64,000 nucleotides of DNA from Falciphora oryzae. Its lineage: Eukaryota > Ascomycota > Sordariomycetes > Magnaporthales > Magnaporthaceae. The stretch covers positions 1-64,000 of the forward strand of contig JNVV01000027.1 of assembly GCA_000733355.1 (NCBI GenBank). The letters run 5' to 3'. A model generated the notes under the pieces. It was not told where the DNA came from, ran no database searches, and was given only the letters and a program-made list of their open reading frames with translations. Below, piece by piece: positions 1-13,165 of the stretch (the first letter of the stretch is position 1; the number at the start of each line of letters is the position of its first letter). Made by a program: the position numbers and the translations under genes.

Positions 1-1161
1 TTTTTTTTTTTTTTTTATAACGGTTTCGGTGCTCTTTCGGCCGAGATCTAGCCTTGTTTTTCCCCCAAGTTGAAGGGGATTTCTCTCCCGGTGGTGGTGA
101 TGGGTTCCTGCCAACAGCGACAAGGCTCTGGACGGCTGTCGGTGAGGAGGCTCGAGTGTGCTTCGGCTACAGATCATGGGGGCCAAACGATCGGTTTCCA
201 CTGTCAGAAGACAAAGAGCTGCGTCGATGTTGTTGCAATTTCCATCTTTGCGCCGCCGCACATGTTGAAGCTGCTGGTCGTCTGTTCCTGCAGATGGCCT
301 ACCACCAACTTCACAGCAACCACCTCCACCTCGCCAAGCCGCCTGTCTTATCCATCCAACATTAGAGGAAGGGCTTGTGCAACCTGTCAGCCGCGCTTGC
401 ACCATACTTCCGGGCCGAGGTCGAGGCAGACAGGCAGACAGACAGAATGCAGCCGACTCTGCCGATTTGCAGGTATGATCGGACCTTGCAGTCCGGCCGC
501 CAAGACCGTTGCTGCTCCTTCCGACGTCTACGCCACCGAACCGCGTCTGTCACCTTTCCCGCAAAGACGCACGCACTCTACCGATGACACCGGGGCAGCC
601 GTGGCCCCTGAGCTGGGTGGTATCGCAACGCCGCGGCTGGGCTTGCGTTCCTCGTGATCGGGGATGAGCTTATTGTCTGCGCAGTATCAACAGCCCATCA
701 CAGGTACCGTGCATCACCCCCCTGGCCGCTCGGTGCATCACGACAACTACCGTGTGGGGGATGACGTGGGAAATTACAAAGGGGGTGGAAGAGACGGATA
801 GCCTCTGTTTCAGCTAGATCTACATAGCCTTCCGTCTCCTTCTCTCGGGCATCACCAAGGTGTGGATATCCCCCGCCGTGCCGTTACCGTGTCGCATCGG
901 TCTGGAGAGATGAGGGTTCGAGATGTACCTACTTCGCTGCATCTTTGAACCGTTGTCGTGGCCACAGTATGAGCCGTGGCTCACAGTGCGGCCGCTGAGA
1001 TGCTGACTTTCGGCTGTCCTTTTGTTTTGTTTTGTGCACCTTTCCAGAACACATGCTATCGACTTACCTGCCTTGCATCTCGAGCTTACCGTGCCGTAGC
1101 GTGCCTGTTTCCCCTGGCTGGGGGCCGGCCGTATTCCCCTCCTAGGCAGGCGTGCGGCGAG

Positions 1162-1193
1162 GTGATGATGATGATGATGATGTGTGTGTGTGT
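1162..1193. repeat. compound microsatellite (GAT)n(GT)n
   Basis: Six or so GAT/ATG trinucleotides run straight into a GT dinucleotide run. It lies in non-coding sequence. Confidence 0.85.
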
Positions 1194-1320
1194 CCTTGGC
1201 GATACGTGGGCTCGTTGGCAACTGCATCACCGACTGCCCAAGACTGAACATTCCCAGGCCCAACGCGAGGTTTTGCAAGAACGTTAGAGAGACAGCCTCA
1301 TCAGCTCCAGGATAGCCCAT

Positions 1321-1344
1321 ACACACACACACACACACACACAC
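1321..1344. repeat. CA dinucleotide microsatellite
   Basis: Twelve uninterrupted AC units in non-coding sequence. Confidence 0.95.
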
Positions 1345-2444
1345 CGCCTGCACCCCCAGACCAACTTCAACCTCTCCTCCTAGGAGCCCCTACTGTTCCA
1401 CGCCCGAGACATGAACTCCAGCATGAGCTACACACGGCCGGACGCCTTGACTCTATGACTACAACCTCCGGAGTGGACAAACCCACCCCCGCAGCCCTCT
1501 GCTCTGCTACGGCGCGGACCCGAGCCCAGCGGCGTCTTCAGCACCGCCTCCTGTCACTGCCTGCTCAAAGGAAAAAAAAAAAAAAAAAAAACACCCCGCC
1601 GGAACTGGTTTACGAGTCTGGGGCAAAGGTCAGGAGCAGCGCGAAGCGCCGGCCCTTGCCCTGCCAAGAAGCGAGGCAGCGTGGATGGGTGCAGGGGTCT
1701 CTGTACAGGCCAGAGGCATCCATTTGACTAGCTAGGAGTTGGGCAGCGGCATGATGACTACCTGGGTAACGAGCACAGGGACACCGAGTTGCTAATGCTT
1801 ATGTAGGCAATCGCGAGTGCCTCAAGATTCTGCTCGCTATCAGAGCCAACACTCGATTCATGTGATATTTTGTGTTCTTTGCGATGTGAGCGAGGCTCTG
1901 TTCCTAGGCACCTCTTTTATCCTCGTGGCGCACCATATCCTTCCAAACACTTCTCCCACCTTCCATTACTCTCCCCGTCATCAGGCGAGCTCGTTTGTCC
2001 AAGCCAGAGACTTTGGCTGTTGGAATTCCGCAAGGCCCAAAAGGAAATGGTGTCATAAGAGATAGAGTGGCAGAAGAGCTTCAAGGGGGTATTGTATTGT
2101 TTCGAAGCATCAAATATCGCGAAGGGAAGTAAGCCAAACGCCCCTGTAGTAGGCAGACCTCATTATGGTTCCGCCCGTCGAGAGAAATGGAAGGAAACAG
2201 AAACAAGTCGATAGAAATCAAGAAGGAAAAAAAAAGATAAGATATCTTTGACAAGACAAAACACCTTGGGGAATATGTAGGTGGCCATTTTCGCGTCCCC
2301 CGATAACTCCAAGCCCGGGCGCCACAACGGAAGCTGTGTAAACAGTAAAAGAAAAAAAAAATGAGAGATTAATATCAGGGAAAAGAAACCACGAAAGAGC
2401 GCGGGACGCAAAGGAGAGCAAAGCGTGAGCCAAGCTTCCATCCA

Positions 2445-4646
2445 TCACCTCCAAAGGTCCTTCCTGTCCTTCTTCTTGTCCGGAGGGCTATACGGCAGAG
2501 GCCATTCGTCCGCGACGGCCGAGCCGCCGCCACCGCCAGAGCCAAGGGTCGGTCGCCTAGCGCTACTACCGCTCCCTCGCCTCTCGGCTGGCATGTAGGG
2601 GTTCGGCTGGCCGCCGCTCGGCGTGTCGGGAACCGCGAGGAATCCGCCGGCGCCATTGCCCAGGAACACGCTCTTTCGCGCCCCCGCGGTCGCACCCCAA
2701 GCCGCGGCACCGTCTGAGGAGAGGCCATAGCTACTATGCGGCCTCTCCGGCAGACCGATCGACCCGAAGCTGCTCCCGCGCCGATGATGACCGCCTCCGC
2801 CACCGGCGTATCCGCCAAGCGGGTCGGCGCCTCCATCGACCCTGACGATGGACCAATCCAGCTCGTCGTCGCCCTTGGTGAAAACCTCGAGCGTTTGAAT
2901 CTGCTGCGTCGGTATCATAGCCGCGAACGGGTTGTTACTACTGAAGCGCGGATTGTGGCCCGGAGAGAAGGGCTTGAGCGCGGGCGGGCTCGCAGACGCG
3001 CCACCGCCCATGTGCAGATTGTTGAATCCACCGCCGGACCCAAAGCTCCGAGTCTGCGCGGGCGACGATGAGCCCGAAGTTGAGGGACGCGCGGCGAAGG
3101 CGCCCCCAGCAAATGCGGGCGCGGGCGGCAGCGGCATGCCGAGCAGCGAGTCCGGGAAGTTTAGGTCGCGGACGTAAACGGCGCTCAGGGTGGGGAGCCC
3201 GCCTGAGAGCAGCGATCCAGAGAGGTAGTTGTAGTACGAGGCCGTCGCGTTTCCACCCAGTATGCCCGCCGAGGGCGCCGCCGTTATCTCCCAGTTGAGG
3301 GTGCGCAACGACCTCGAGCGGAGGGGAGGGATGTCGTGGGTACCCGCCGCTGCGGGCAGTGGCGAGGCCACCGAGGCCACGACAACCAGATTGGTGAGCG
3401 AGGTCGCGTGGCTCAGGACCTTGTGCAGATCCCAGATACCCACCGCCGTGTTTGTGAGGCTCAGCGTCTTGAGCCTTGCCCGGGCGTCTGGCGAGGCGAG
3501 GTACTGGTTCAGTCCTTCGGCCGTGAGACCGCTCACGTCCTTAAGCATGAGCTCCTCGAGGGCGGGAAAGGGCGGAACCATCTCGTGGGGGTGCTGGAAG
3601 AGAACCTCATCCACGAAGGCCGGCATCTCTGACACCTTGAGGGCCTGCAGATTGTGCAGGCTGCCGATCACGTGCCGCAGCGTGACGGGGTCGGCCTGCA
3701 CACGCATGAGCTCGAGGACCTCGAGGCTGGGCCAGATGCCGGTGGCAAGCTGCTCAAAGCTGCGCTCGGCGCCAGCCATGTACGTCATCTTGCGTAGCTT
3801 GCGGCAGCGCGCCTGGACTTCGAGGCGCAGCGTCAGGTAGGCATGCTCGTCGGCGAAGAGCCCCTCGGGCAGGTCGACGTAGAGCAGATTTGGCAGGACA
3901 GCGATGGTGCGGGCGAGGTCGGCCTGGCACGACTCGCGCAGCATGTAGGGGGTCTTGAGGTAGCGGACGAGGACGCCCAGGCGCGTGGGGTCCTCACGCA
4001 GCGTACGGCAGAGCAGCTTAAGCCGCATCTGGGCGGGGTCCTCGGGCATGCCGTTGCGGTCGAAGAAGGAGCGACGTTTACGCTTGTCGGATAGGTATAT
4101 CTCGCGCTCGCAAAAGTGCACCGCGTCGATGCGGATGCTGTGGAATCTGTGAGGCAGGGTCGGACACGAGACACGTTAGCAAGCCTGAACCAACATGAGA
4201 GCTTTACAAGACACTGGGCGGGGCATTGAGACGTACAGACGCCTGCGGGCCGGGTGCCTCCATTGCTGGCAGACGGCGACGCAGTGCGCGAGGTCGCGCA
4301 GGTCGCATAGCATGCAGGCGTCGTCGAGGGCGGACTGCTCGTGGGTCTCGTACGTCTCGTCGGCGGTATGGGGGCAGACAAAGGTGAAGATGCGCTCGAG
4401 GATGGCGTCGGGGAGGTGGGCCAGGAGGCGGCTGGAGGCGGGGCTGGGCGCGTACAGGCGTCCGGCACCGCCGCCGTGGCCGTAGGCGTGGCTGTTGCCG
4501 TGGCCGTAGGCGCCGCCGTACGGGTCGTGGGCGGCGGCGGCGCGGGGGTCCCTGGCGCGGCCGCCGTCCTTGTAGGCGGCGTCCTTTTTCTTGTCTTTTC
4601 TCCGGAAGAAATTCATCTTGCGGATGGCTGAGGGGAAGAAGCCCAT
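2445..4646 (-). CDS. F-box / leucine-rich-repeat-like protein
   Basis: Probable substrate-recognition subunit of an SCF-type ubiquitin ligase; the substrate is unknown. Two coding exons on the minus strand, 4646-4237 and 4146-2445, give about 703 residues. The 90-nt intron (4147-4236) has a GTACGT donor and a CACAG acceptor, and the join reads RRRLFHSIRID. A basic N-terminus and a Gly/His/Tyr-rich stretch (about residues 40-65) precede an F-box-like helix set (about 72-141, with LPDAILERIF and VCQQW..) that carries a roughly 25-residue insert. About residues 150-420 form leucine-rich, LRR-like repeats. From about 440 to the end the protein is Gly/Ser/Pro-rich and probably disordered. The ATG at 4616 (MNFFRRK) is an equally plausible start. 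The F-box assignment rests on pattern only; I recognise the arrangement as one conserved in filamentous fungi but have no named ortholog. Confidence 0.85.
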
Positions 4647-6926
4647 TCTGGTGGGGGGAGGGAAGGAGAGGAGGGGAAGAAGGGAATTGAGAATTATTTA
4701 AAGGCGCGACGGCGCGCGGAGGAAGGAGGTGGGGGTGAGCGAGCTGGCCGAACAGGCTGATGCTGGTTGGCTCAGCCAGGGAGGGCGATTCAGGCGGGCA
4801 AAGACAAGCAAGATATGGACGGCGCCGCCACGGCAGCTCGGCCAGGTGCGTTACTGGAATGCGCTCCTTTGATGCAGCCAACCGGCAGGGCGCGTGCAGC
4901 AGTTGCAGTGAGCCAGCGCCAGGAAGCGCACGCCCATTCCCCTCCAGGGCGCCGCAGTTCTTCGGTCCAGGAGTGCGCCCGCGGCGGTGGGTGCAGCAGA
5001 CGGCAGGGAGTGAAGTTCGTGTGTCTATACGGGGGCGATGACGAAGCAGCGCGCAGTGACGACACAGCTCGTCGGGTTTGGCGGGGGTTCGTCGGGATGA
5101 TGGCCGGGTGCTGGGCAGGCAGGCCCTGTCGAACGGGCTGCTTTGTCAATTCTCTGAACAAGCAATGTGCTGGCCCGGAAGAAATGCGCTTCCTTGCCCG
5201 CGCCACGCGGTGTTGCCGACTTCTCCGGACAAGGGATGGCAGACGGAGGCGGGCAGTCGATATGCGGTGGCTGCAAAGCAAAAGAGACTGCCGACCTTGT
5301 CGGGGCTGCAGGGGGATGGGGGCTGGCTGGTCGGATTAAATGGTATAATAGTCCAATGCCTTGCCCAACAGCTGCCGATCCGTGAGAAAAGACGACACGG
5401 TGGAAGAAGAGAAGAATCAAAGAAAGGAATGGGAAATGGAGAAAAAAAGACAGGAAAGACGGCATGTTACACGGCCAGCGTATCTGCCGGGCTGGCGAAC
5501 CCTAAGACCGTCACGTCGTTCCCTGCCAACCTGTCGCCCTGCAAATGCCACTAACCAGTTGCCTCCGCCCAATCGATTGACGATCTCCTGAGCTGACGAC
5601 GGGACTGGCGGCTCCGAATATGGGCTAGAGTGGGGGGCCGCCCTGGTGCTTGCTGCACGCTCCTGGCTGCGGCCCCCTGGCCAGAAAGGCAATGTTGCAC
5701 GGTTTTGTTCTGTTTCTGCAACACACCCGCTCGCGACTTCCCCTTTTCTGCTGCTTTTGACTGAGGTGTTTGTGGGGGCGGACCACCATCACCGCCCTGG
5801 GCTTCAGGTTCATCTCCACTCGTGCCGAACGGCGCAGGGGCCTCCACGACCCCTGGTTTTTGTTGTTTTTTGTCTTTAGCGCCACACTTTTTCTTGTTGG
5901 CGTCTTTTGAGCCGCTTTTTTTTTTTTTTTTCTTGCTTATTGGTTTGCATGTGTCCTTGTCCGTCAACGTGCCAATCAATTCGCTTTGCAAACCATGCAG
6001 AGATGTCTATCAACAAAGACAGGAAGAAGAAGAAGAAGAAGAAGAAGAAGGGAAAAGAAAAAAAAGAAAAAAAAAAGAAAAAAAAAAAGACTGCACCGCC
6101 GCCAATCCATCCAGTGGCATGCCAGGGGCAGCAAACACGTCGATCCGCGGGGTGGCGGGTCTTAAGCTTTTGCTCCCGCGATGCTAATAATACCACAAAG
6201 TGCCTGGCTCGCCTGGGACACATTCCATGCGCCAGCCGCGTGAATCTAGATGCGTCGAGCACATATCTGGATGGCTATGAGGAGCATAAACACAGAAAAA
6301 AAGCAGGGGGAAAAAAAAAAGGCGCAGAAAGGGCCAGATTGCCCCAATGCATCTTCAAATCGCTCCCTTTGATGTCAACCGTCGGCAGGAATGTGATTGA
6401 TGTGATGGCTCCAGTCAGGATGACTAGCCAGGGGTCAAAGGGTAAGCGACCTCATCGTGCGACCGTCGGGCCGCTTGTCGGAGCCGACCAGTCGGCGCAG
6501 CTGAAAGCATAACACAGCCTTGGAACGGCTTATTTTATTTCGACATTTTGTGTCGACTTCTCCGTTTTCATAAAGCCATGTTCCTGCACTACTTTTTTAA
6601 AGGTGAAGAAAAAGATACAGCTCCCCAAAGGAACAATCTGACGATGCTGGCCTCTGGAGACCGACATATGCAAGGCCATTTGGGAAAGGCGCAGCCCTAC
6701 ACAATGTACATGCGACGCCGCCTGCCCTCCTTTTCTTGCCGGACCTTTCCTCCGCTTCGTGTATCCCGTTCCCCTTTTCTGTGTTGCCTGTGTTTCCATC
6801 CCTCCTGAAGCCTGCCTGTCATTACCGCCCAACCGTCCCGCCCATACCCGTCACAGATTGCCATCCAAAAAATTTCCAGCTCAGCTGAGCGTATGCCGAC
6901 TAACCTAGCCTGCGTCTCCGGTAACC
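4647..6926. other. intergenic: F-box gene promoter and glycogen synthase 3' flank
   Basis: A TTTAAATAA-like element lies about 45-60 nt upstream of the F-box gene's first ATG, at about 4690-4705. The rest has no credible gene. It contains a 16-T tract (5916-5931), a GAA/poly-A purine block and CT-rich stretches. The last few hundred bases should be the 3' UTR of the minus-strand glycogen synthase gene. Confidence 0.55.
6021..6090. repeat. GAA trinucleotide and A/G purine tract
   Basis: About ten AAG/GAA units followed by A-runs broken by single G residues. All 70 bases are purines on the + strand apart from its edges. Non-coding. Confidence 0.9.
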
Positions 6927-9451
6927 CTAGTTACCGTTAAGATGCACGCCGTCCAGGGGGCTAGCGGGGCCCGAACGCTTGGTGCGAAGAGTAAGGGGGA
7001 ATGGGTACTCGTCCGGGTCCTCCTCCTCACTGAGCCCATCACTATAGTCAGCCTCTCTGATTCGTTTGTAGTGTTGTGGGTATCGCAAGCAGGGAAAAAG
7101 CCACCGAGGCAAGCCAACAACTTACGGCAGCTTCCATGAGACGTAGTCCTCCGTGCTCAGGCCCTCGCGGCCCTCCTGAAGGCTGGCAAAGTCGCCAGGC
7201 GTCATCATGCCGGTTCGGTCGCGCGGGGACCCTGGCACCGAGAATGGCCTCGAGATCTTCTGTTCGGGTCCCGCCATGAAGTCGTCGTCGGCCTCATCGC
7301 TGTCGAACGAGGTGGGGTACGCCCGGCGCAGCGCCAGCTGCCGGGCCTTGACGTACTCCATGCCCATGCGCTTCCAGTCGAGCAGGTCACTGAGCCGCTC
7401 CGTCCGGTTGCGCTGGTTGATGCGCTGGCGACGGCTCTTCTGGCAGAACTCCATCATGCAAGACGTCAGCTGGTTCACCGAGTCGTCCACGCCCTTGGAC
7501 CGGCGATCCACAATGTAGATGCCGTAGTCGCTTGAGTTCTCAATGAGCTCCTCCATGTAGCAGCCGAAGCCCGACAGGTTCGTCGTGATGCTCGGCACGC
7601 CCATGACGGTGCACTCGGCCGGCGTGTATCCCCACGGCTCGTAGTAGGACGCAAAGACGCCCAGGTGCGTGCCACGCACAAAGTCGTCGTAGTCCAGCGG
7701 CAGCACAGGGTTGGCAGAGTTCAGGAACTCCGGGTGGAAGACAACCTTGACACGGTCCGTCGGGTGGTTGAACAGCTGCACGCGTCGGATCTGGTTAAGA
7801 ATGGGGTCGTCGTGGTCGTTCACCATGTTGTGTGTGACGATGGGCGGGAGCGCATGCCTCTTCATGGCAAACAGGCGCCGCCGCAGAAGGACACGGTCCT
7901 GGCTGGTAATCAGTTCCTTCTCGTCGGGGAGCGGGTCACCATCGTGCCACTTGAGTGAGCGCTCAAAGATGCGACGGCCGATGCCCCTCTCAATCACGTC
8001 CACCGTGTCTCTCAGCGACTTGATGACAGCCTGTCCCTTCAAGGCCTCAACCGTAAGAGACGACGTTTGCGCGGGCATAATGATAAAGGCCACGACCGTC
8101 GTCTTGCTCCCCGAGGCCTTCAGGCGGTGGTTCAGTCGGGCCAGAGCCTCGATAAACATGTCGCATCCTTTGTTCCGGAACTCGTACCGGCCAGCCGTGA
8201 AAAAATACAGCGTGTTCTCGGGCTCAAAGTCGTAGTGCCCGTAGAAGTGGCCGCGGACAAAGTCGTGGATCTTCTCCTTGGACTGCGCGTGCAGGTTCTG
8301 GAACTCGTGCATAGCGGAGAACTTGGTCACGTTCAGGCCGTTGGGGAGGACACCGTCAGGCTTGCGCTTCAGCAGGTGCTCACTCTCGTACGCCGTGATA
8401 TGGGACACGGTCGTGAACACATCGCACGAGTGCGCGGCGGCGCGCTCGATGCAGTACCTGTGGTAGATGCCTCGCTTGCCCGCCTCGGCGTCGACGTCGA
8501 ACCACTGCAGGTTGTTGTAGAAGTCGACCGACCCGGCGCAAAGGTATCGCCCGAGAAGGGTGGCGTGTGTGGTAAATATGGTGGTCACATCGATCTTGCG
8601 CTTCTTGCACAGGGGAAGAGCGACACCGGAAAGCCATTCGTGGAAGTGTGCAATGACGGCCCTCTTCTTTTCGTGGCAGGCATACTATGATGCGGGGGCG
8701 GAGTGTCAGCGAGCCAGCTCTTGACCGTGGCAGAGCCACTGTTTTGCAGACTAATCCCATTGGACCCGGGGCAGGTCAGTTACCTCTCCGAGGAACCAGG
8801 CGACAAGGTATCCAAACACAATAGCCTCGTTGGTCTCGTCGTCGCCCGGGGGTGCGGGGATGGAGGCGACATTCCAGAGATCGGCCTTCCATTCGTCCAT
8901 GTACTTGTAGGCCGTCTTGGTATCGATAAGGAGCACACGCGGGGCGCCCTCAATCAGCCAGCGTCCATACAGGATTCCGATACCCCGATCCTTCATGGAC
9001 TGGATAGTCGCCGCCAGCTCGGGGTTCGTGGGCTCCAGCTCCTCGACTTCAACAGCAGCCTAGGCGCAAGAAGGTAGATTAGCGGGGCAGTCCCTCTCTC
9101 ACTCCATCTGTGCGCGCCATAGTGACGCCTGGTCTGCTCTAAGATCGTGGCTTACGGAGTGGTGGTTGAGGGGGCCGATAAGGGTGTATCTGTCGCCATA
9201 TTCGGACGTCGTCACAGGTGCCTTGGACTTGATAACCGAGTAGATACCTCCCACTACAAGAGAGAGACAAAGTTAGACCGGTGGCGCAAGTGGCTAATCG
9301 AGCTAGAGGAAGTTCCCGCGCACAGCTCAGTACAAGCTGCTCGCGGGGTTCGGGCGCTAAACGTACCGCGATGGGCAACCTCGGTAGCGACCTCGAACAA
9401 GATGTGCTGCCTGACATCGCGCGGCTCGCGCTCTCCGCTGTCGGACGCCAT
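6927..9451 (-). CDS. GSY1: glycogen [starch] synthase (GT3)
   Basis: Transfers glucose from UDP-glucose to the non-reducing ends of glycogen in the cytosol. Five coding exons: 9451-9367, 9253-9156, 9059-8784, 8684-7126 and 7029-6927, together 706 residues, the usual fungal length. The N-terminal nucleotide-sugar loop ([14 protein letters not shown], from residue 27) and the GT3 catalytic pair in EPWGYTPAE (E502 and E510) are present. The arginine cluster [10 protein letters not shown] at 571-580 matches the glucose-6-phosphate activation site of yeast Gsy2. Ser-Pro/Thr-Pro sites at about 631-650 sit where yeast inhibitory phosphorylation occurs. Introns are 113, 96, 99 and 96 nt. The last intron has three AG acceptors in the same phase; I chose the one at 7030 because a CTGAC branch sequence lies 18-20 nt before it. 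Use of the two upstream ones would add up to about seven residues after KLP. Confidence 0.97.
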
Positions 9452-12400
9452 TGTGGCCGAAGTGCTGTATGCGAACACCATCAGTCCTCTGCAGTCGGAT
9501 TCGAATTATGTGTGCTCCTTGTTCCGTCCAGTAGGAAAGTAAGGGATGTGATACGAATCTAGCGATTTTGTGGAGTGGGCGAGCGCCCGGGAACAAGAGT
9601 CTCCAATGAAGACGTCGGGCTATCCGAGGAATGATGATCTTGAAAAAGCGACGCCCACCACCCAAAGAAAGTGGTAGTGGTGTCAAGGGGCCACTGGCCA
9701 CCGCGTACTCACAGCAGAACCCGATGTCGGGTTCAACCAAGGCGCGCAAGCAAGCAAGCAAGGCGGAAGGGATATGTAACGAAGGGAGGCCGGAGAGGAG
9801 TAGGTGGGACACGAGGTCGCTGGTGCGATGCCCTGCGGGTCGGAACAGAGGTTGTTGGTGGAACGGGCTAGGCCAGCTCGTGGAGGGGTAAGGGTAGATA
9901 TATACGATATGTAGGTGGCTCGAAATTATTTCTTTGGAATCTCCGCGTCGCAACCAAGGATGGTCTGAAGGTATTCCCGCCAGACCCAAATACAGCAGTA
10001 ACGGAGATAGCTGAGAGACGGGGGAGAGGGGTTAAAACAGGACGAGACAGAAGGAGGAGGCGAAGCGTGGAGGAAAAAAAAGCATAGCAGCGATCATCCC
10101 ATGTCGAGGCACGAGCGAGGCCCCGGACGTGCAAACGCTGCGGTGGTTGGGCAATTGGCCCGCTAATGCGACAGGTGCAGGGGTCCAGGAGGAGCTCTCC
10201 AGGGATCTAGCGCAACCTCCTCTTCGGTGCGTGTCTTGGGAGGTGCCATCGCACTGTGAGGGGCAGCCAGAGCACCAGAGCCACCCGAGATGTACAAGGG
10301 GGATACCTGCAGCGTGTCGTGCGTGCTAACTAAAGTTGCGCCAGGGCTGCGTTGAGCAGCGTTAGTGTCACTGCATTCCAACCGCTATCATGGTGGAAGC
10401 TCCGTGCCATTGTTCAACCTCGCCTTGATACGAGACGAGGCCAGATTTTTTTTTTCTTTCCTCCTCCCCCTCCCTCGACCGACGCCGGTATCAGTTCGAG
10501 CTTTGGCATCAACGAAATTTCCGCGCCCAAGACGGGGTCGCATTGGGCAGACAGTGAGAGGCAATTAGGCACCTGTTTCAAGGCACGGGGGCTGATTCCT
10601 CGGAGCAGATTCGGTCGCCTCCTCCCCCTCCCTGCCGGGCTCACCATCCCGCGTTATTATCGCCAGAATCAAAAATTTCTCACTGCGTGCCTGCGATTTG
10701 TTGAAATCGGGCCGGCGCTGCCCAACACTTTCGACACACACGCCGACCTCGATTCGTGCGAGGTCGGAGTTCTCCTAGCACTGGAAGAAGCCTTTTCCCC
10801 CTTGTATAAAATTTTTATCTCGTATGGCAGCCCGGGCTTTCTCGATACTAGCCATTCTCGTCGCGTCTGTGGGCATCATTTCCCAGCTCAACGGGCGTAA
10901 AACTCCTCAGCGGTTGACGCGACGAGATCTCGGTCCCATCTCACTTGGTACCTGCCCTGTACACTGTTTGCGCTGCCAAATCACAAGCCGCCACACCGTG
11001 GTGGCCCCTGTCGGCTTAGTCAGTGAATGACGACAGTCGTGCGGGGTGACCCAAGCTCCTCTCTCCGCAGGCGTCATCCCAGCCCAAGCCATGCGCCCTC
11101 GTCCCCGGCCCACCAGCGGATTGGGCAAGCTCTCCAGCTTCGGCCTCGAGTTCCAGTACAGGACGCTTCCATCGGCGAATCCGGATGACCCCCAACTGAC
11201 ACATGTCTTTGTCACTTTTTGCATGTTTTGGATTGCACTGCGGCTGCAAGCTGGTCTCGGTAATTCCTCATGTGCGAACAAGCATTGTTATGGTTCCTCG
11301 GAGGCCAATGCATTGTTAAATGACGCAAAGACAAGCGCAGCGAGATAAAAAAAAAAAAAAAAAGGCTATTGCACCACGCGCTTATGTGCGCCGGCTGGTC
11401 TGGCCACCCTGGTACGACTGCCCAATGGATATCTGTGGAGTCCAGACGTGGACTGCCAGGTGGTTATCGTGGGATCCAGCAAGACTGGGATCGCTTCCCC
11501 GCGGAGAGCCCGAGGCCCAGGCTTGCCAGAAGCCACTTGCTCCCCGCATCCCAGGAGTATCTCCTCCTGCGTGTCGGGACTTGACTTTTTCTGCGTGTCC
11601 AGCCCGATGCGGCTGCCGGTTGGCGACGGCTCTATGGGAGAGGAGAGACGCAACGGTATTGTCGGGGCCAGTTATACGATCCGCCATGCTTGATGAATGC
11701 ACGATATGCACGAAAACGGCGCACAATTGTGGCTCGCCGCTTGGTTGTTGATCTTTTCGGCAGCTTCCGCTGAGGCGGAGAGTCTCCCTCCGTTCGTTTA
11801 TTTCCGTCTGGCCAAAGACCAACCCTAACCCCGAAAGATGTGTGAGCCGGCTCGTCACCTCGATCCCCATCTCACGGCGTCCCGTTGGAGACAGCACTCG
11901 CAGGAAAGTACCACTGCACTGTACACTCCTGTATACCGGTGATTCTTCCAATAACAAAAAAAACTGAACAAGACGATCGGAGACGCACCACGCCCGCGGA
12001 CAGCTGCAATCTTCATGCTTCGTAGATGATCCTCGGTCGTCGATTCTTGTCTTCTCCACATTCTCCAAACTCGAATCCTTGATAATTTGAGGATCAAGGA
12101 ACGGTTATGGCTGTAGATTGTTGCGGGATGGAGGGCTTTGTTCCCGTCAAAGGCAGCCTTGTCTGTTCTTGCCATCTTTGTCCTGGATTCATTGACTGAC
12201 CATCAGGCAAAGGTGTGCCTTTGTCTTCTCGTTCATTATACGTACAACAATGGCGGAAAGAAGTTCTAGCATACTGGAATAGGATAAATAGCCATTGATA
12301 CTACCCAATTCCTCGAGTTTCCGAGCTTCGAGTTCCTATAGACTGCATACCATTCCATATCTGCCCAACTGACATATCCGACCCCCTCGAGTCTCCCAAG

Positions 12401-12476
12401 TTTCTTCCTCCCTTTCCACACATATACATCTCTGTCAGGGCTTGAATCACACGCCTACACACACATAGCTCCAAAT
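9452..12476. other. intergenic between divergent genes
   Basis: Promoter space for glycogen synthase (minus) and the Asn-rich gene (plus). A TATATA stretch at about 9897-9905 could serve the minus strand but is about 450 nt from the ATG, so a long or spliced leader would be needed. An A-tract of about 18 lies near 11347. One 68-codon plus-strand frame at 10824-11030 begins with a signal-peptide-like stretch (see findings) but is too weak to call. Nothing else is supported. Confidence 0.5.
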
Positions 12477-13132
12477 ATGGCTAGGCGCAGCGGACGCAAT
12501 GGTAATGGGGCTGGTCCTCATAACCAGAACGGCAACAATAACAACAACAACAACGGCAATAATAACCGTAACAGCAACGGCAACAGCAGCCGTAATAGTA
12601 CCGGAAACAACAACAACCGCAACAACGGAAATAACAACAACCGCAGCAACGGGAACAACAACAGGAACAACAACCGCAGCAACGGAAACAACAACGGGAA
12701 CAACAACGGGAACAACAACGGGAACAACAACGGGAACAACAAAAACAACAACCGCAGCAATAACCGTAATAATAACGGTAACAACAACAATAACAACAAC
12801 GGCAGCAATAACCGCAACAACGGCAATAACCGTAATAATAACGGCAACAACGGCGACGGCGGCAACTGGGGCCCCTACGCCCCTCCTTACCCACACGCCC
12901 TTAATGGTGGCCAGCAGCAGAACCAGGGCAACAATGGGCAACGACAGGGCCCCAGGAACCAACAGCAAGGCGGCAATGGCGGCGACGCGGCACTCCTGGC
13001 AAAGCTGACCATGTGTAGGTACAATCCATGCACCAGGGCAAACTGCAATCGGGTGCATGCAACTGGTCAGCGGGTTAACCCCCAGGGGCCCCCTGGGGTA
13101 CAGTGGCAGATGCCGCCGCCGCCGCCGCCGCC

Positions 13133-13165
<33 letters not shown>

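Larger units (their letters stand above)
1..2444. other. intergenic, no supportable gene
   Basis: No reading frame here has family-like sequence or the strong G/C third-position bias of the genes nearby. The stretch opens with a run of 16 T, holds a GATGAT/GT compound microsatellite and a CA microsatellite, and a 20-A tract near 1572-1591. The last few hundred bases (about 2160-2444) probably carry the 3' UTR of the minus-strand F-box gene. The 5' part could include UTR of a gene outside the window. Confidence 0.6.

Noticed and set aside
9277..9360. tRNA-like A-box (TGGCGCAAGTGG) and B-box (GGTTCGGGC) pair inside intron 1 of glycogen synthase, on the opposite strand
   Set aside because: The sequences do not fold into acceptor, anticodon and T stems, and the B-box lacks the required GGTTCGANNCC form. 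Treated as chance within an ordinary intron.
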